From NCBI RefSeq assembly GCF_022201045.2, contig NC_068557.1:3658001-3722000 (forward strand): a stretch of DNA of 64,000 nt. Reading direction: 5' to 3'. Source of the DNA: Citrus sinensis (Eukaryota; Streptophyta; Magnoliopsida; Sapindales; Rutaceae). The position numbers were made by a program, and so were the translations under genes. Positions 61,496-64,000 of this stretch are shown here, one piece after another (within the stretch, counting starts at the first letter, position 1; each line of letters begins with the position of its first letter). The notes under the pieces are model-generated. The model ran no database searches. It was not told where the DNA came from and worked only from the letters and a program-made list of their open reading frames with translations.

Positions 61496-62414
61496 ATAAC
61501 ATTCCTCGTGCAATTACCAATAAATTCTATTAAGAATGATAATGCACTTCTCAAATAGTATCTCGACTTTATTTCTCATAAGTGATGCGACATTTATCTG
61601 TAAAATAATAAGATGAACTAATAAGTAATTTTATAGGTTCATGAAACTGGCATTCAATTGATGATCATATATCATCTCAGTATTTTCATATTCTCAAAGT
61701 TCTTCACATCTTTTTATTTCAAATTGAAAGATAATAAACGCACTCTAGTTATCTTTCAATTAATGAATGAAACATTAATTCTCATTGGATAATCAACATA
61801 TACTTGTTTTAGAGTCCTCAGGTGGACGACTTTTGAGGTAAATAAATCCAGGATTCCTGAAACTGAACATTCGTGTCTGAAACTTTCAATATCCAAATTC
61901 AGTCATGCAATACAACTACACTATTTTAAATCAATTATATGGTTTCAGTTTCAGATTTTGTATTTCCAGCATAAATAATCATGCAAGCTTTTGATTCCCC
62001 AAAAACCATTGCTCGATTTTTTCTTACCCCTTCTACCCCCTCCCCCCGCATTTTCAAATCATCCATAACTTTTCTGCAATGTTCAGCCTGTGGAAAGGTA
62101 ATTTTATCAGTGCAAGTGCTTGCATTGTTCATTTCTTCAGATAGCCATTTGCTGCGTCTAAAAATTCATGCTGTGTTCACTGATGAAGGCAACTAGGAGT
62201 CAACGTCTATTTAGATCAGGAAAATGACTTGTGTGGTGTGAATTTACACATGAAATTCAATTGGCATATTTGTCACTTGTCAGGCTCAATGGACCCCTTT
62301 CAAATTTCACTTTAGAATATTTATTTATTTTTTATCTAAAGATAAGGATTTAATTACACAAAATTCAGCCTCACGAAAGTCATACAAAATGCGATCAGTG
62401 AAATACATTCAGGA
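61496..62414. repeat. Kinase duplicon, downstream part (copy E)
   Basis: Matches 48472-49411 closely, with a short deletion at about 61838 (GACGACTTTTGAGG then GTAAATAAATCC). No gene was seen. Confidence 0.75.
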
Positions 62415-64000
62415 TTAACAATCGCATTGATCAACCAAATACATCCCTTGGTTTATAAGTTCTGATATGGAAATTTCTTGAACAACAGATTTTCCCAGCG
62501 GTGATTTCCTTGCGAGAAATTCTTGAGATATGCGTTGCATTGTAGGTCGAGCCTTGGGTTTTGACTGCAAGCATGCAAATGCGACTGTTGAAACAAGAAT
62601 AATATCATGAACAACCCTTCGATCAACTGGAAATGGGAGACGTTGGTCTAAAACATCGATCAACCTAATCTTCCGACCAGATGATGACGATAAGGATGAA
62701 AGAAGATCTGTTGGATGACTTCCCATTAATACTTCTAGTGCCACTACGCCAAAGCTATAAACATCACATTTCTCTGTCACAGCCATAGTGTAGGCAAGTT
62801 CTGCAACAAAATAGAACCCATTGTAGAATTTCATTGCACAAGTAAACAACACAAAAAAAAAAAAGAATAATCATTTGATTATCTGTTTCTGAAAGCTTCT
62901 GCAGCTAGATATTTAAGAGATATCTGATTGATTTTTAAATACAATCAATGTATAAACATGAGTAAGAAGCATGAAAAGAATAGATAAAGGTTACCTGGAG
63001 CAATATATCCATATGTTCCCACCACTAGAGTTCTGTTGGAGGAATCTGGATGCAGGAGCCTAGCCAAACCAAAATCAGCAACGAATGCCTCTAGGTTTGA
63101 GTTAAGTAGAATGTTATTGCTTGATATGTCGCGGTGAACAATGGATGGCTTGCAGTCATAATGCAGGTAAGACAAAGCATGAGCCATGCTCTTTACAATG
63201 TTCACTCTCTTTGTCCAATCCAACTCAACTGCTTCAACATCATTGCGTAACACACAAAACAAGCTTCCCCTCTCCATGTACTCATAGATCAAAAACATGC
63301 ACTTGTTGTGCAAACAGAAACCATAAAGCTTCACTATATTACGATGCCGTATTTGGGACAGTAGACGAGCTTCGGTTTGGAAACTTTCCAGGAAAGCTGG
63401 CTCCTCTGTCTCTGAACGGTGAAGTTTCTTCAAAGCAACTAGTTTTCCACTAGACAATTGCGCTCTGTAAACGCTGCCATAACCTCCGGTTCCAATGCAA
63501 TATTTGATGTGGAAATCCTCTGTCGCTTCAATCATCTCTTCAAATGTAATTCGACCATCATAATTCCATATGGAGAACTCATTAGCCCCCTCGGTCATTT
63601 CTCGGGTATTAGGATTAAATTTCTTATCCTTTCGTCTATGGACAAACAAGATACCAAAAATTAAGATTGCGAAAACAAATGCCACCATAGCAAGAATGAT
63701 TGTGACCAACCGAATGACGATCTTTCGCTGCTTCCCTTTGTTGCCTTTGAACAGTGTTGCTTGGGGTGGCGGTGCATTTTCTGAACTAGTTGAGTTTTCT
63801 AACTCTAGATTATTTTCTGACACTATCAATTTGGGAATTCTTCTGACAGATGCAGGGATAACGCCGGAGAGGTTATTCTTGGAAAGATCCACGGCAGAAA
63901 TGTTTGGAATTTTTCCGAGTTGTGAAGGTATCGTGCCATTTATGAAGTTACGGCTTAAATCAAGTTGTCTAAAAAATATAAGGTTTCCTATCTCCGATGG
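62415..64000 (-). CDS. LRR receptor-like kinase E (MIK2-like), cut by the window edge
   Basis: The last exon is 62800-62415 (386 bp, complete) and the large exon runs from 62995 past 64000. Visible protein: the end of the LRRs (from [16 protein letters not shown]), juxtamembrane spacer, transmembrane helix ([19 protein letters not shown]) and a complete RD kinase ([32 protein letters not shown]). It is closest to B and D in the ectodomain-spacer part ([18 protein letters not shown]). It has its own changes in the last exon (RLPFPVDRRV, SKPKARP, FLARKSPLGK). This last exon is the intact counterpart of the one deleted in D. The number of LRR cassette exons cannot be seen. Confidence 0.9.

Noticed and set aside
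1..64000. CRISPR arrays, bacterial-type operons, tRNA or rRNA genes.
   Set aside because: None was seen. The tandem repeats present are exon cassettes, minisatellites and short duplications. A tRNA scan was not possible by eye.

Overview
The window reads as nuclear DNA of a dicotyledonous plant. It is AT-rich, its genes are spliced with GT-AG introns, and the gene families are plant families: leucine-rich-repeat receptor-like kinases (LRR-RLKs), 8-cysteine lipid-transfer-like proteins and a GH127 arabinofuranosidase-like enzyme. Plant LINE, hAT, Mutator-like and LTR elements fill the gaps. The wording of the LRR-RLK N-terminus resembles Citrus sequences I remember, so Citrus/Rutaceae is my guess. 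That guess is inference, not something shown here.

Layout. 1-10 kb holds single-copy genes: a two-exon lipid-transfer-like gene (2120-2794, +) and a 12-exon GH127 gene (6066-9891, +), both with intact reading frames after splicing. 10.6-13.3 kb is a decayed LINE ORF1 region (-). From 14 kb to the end lies a tandem cluster of five MIK2-like LRR-RLK genes, all on the minus strand: A 16134-19238, B 22824-25739, C 38030-42244, D 49412-52271 (broken) and E 62415-past the edge. Three copies of a second lipid-transfer-like gene are interleaved on the plus strand (34303 broken; 48136 and 61160 intact). Kinase genes and lipid-transfer-like genes have been duplicated together with long non-coding blocks, so most intergenic sequence from 19 to 62 kb is two- to four-fold repeated within the window.

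Most informative structure. The kinase genes share three constant exons (430 bp; about 1.8 kb; 386 bp) and a variable number of 72-bp exons, each coding exactly one 24-residue LRR. There are 0 in B, 1 in A and D, and 6 in C. In C these form an exon+intron tandem array of about 190-bp units that alternates between two sub-types. All introns next to these cassettes have the same phase, so any number of cassettes keeps the frame. C also has a 144-bp (two-LRR) duplication inside its large exon. The cluster therefore changes ectodomain length by at least two routes.

Transposons. Two hAT copies with identical 12-bp ends and perfect 8-bp target duplications, a 2.08-kb Pack-MULE-like element carrying two exons of an S28 peptidase gene and a 9-bp target duplication, two LINE remnants, two solo-LTR candidates with 5-bp duplications, another LTR with an odd tail, and a truncated gypsy-like element can be placed. 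Several sit in one copy of a duplicated block while the other copy keeps the empty site, so they are younger than the duplication. Decayed exons that look like mitochondrial ribosomal protein L15 travel with the kinase duplicon.

The genes do not form an operon or shared pathway. The kinases are predicted cell-surface receptors, the lipid-transfer-like proteins are predicted secreted proteins, and the GH127 protein is a predicted secretory-pathway enzyme acting on arabinose-containing glycans.
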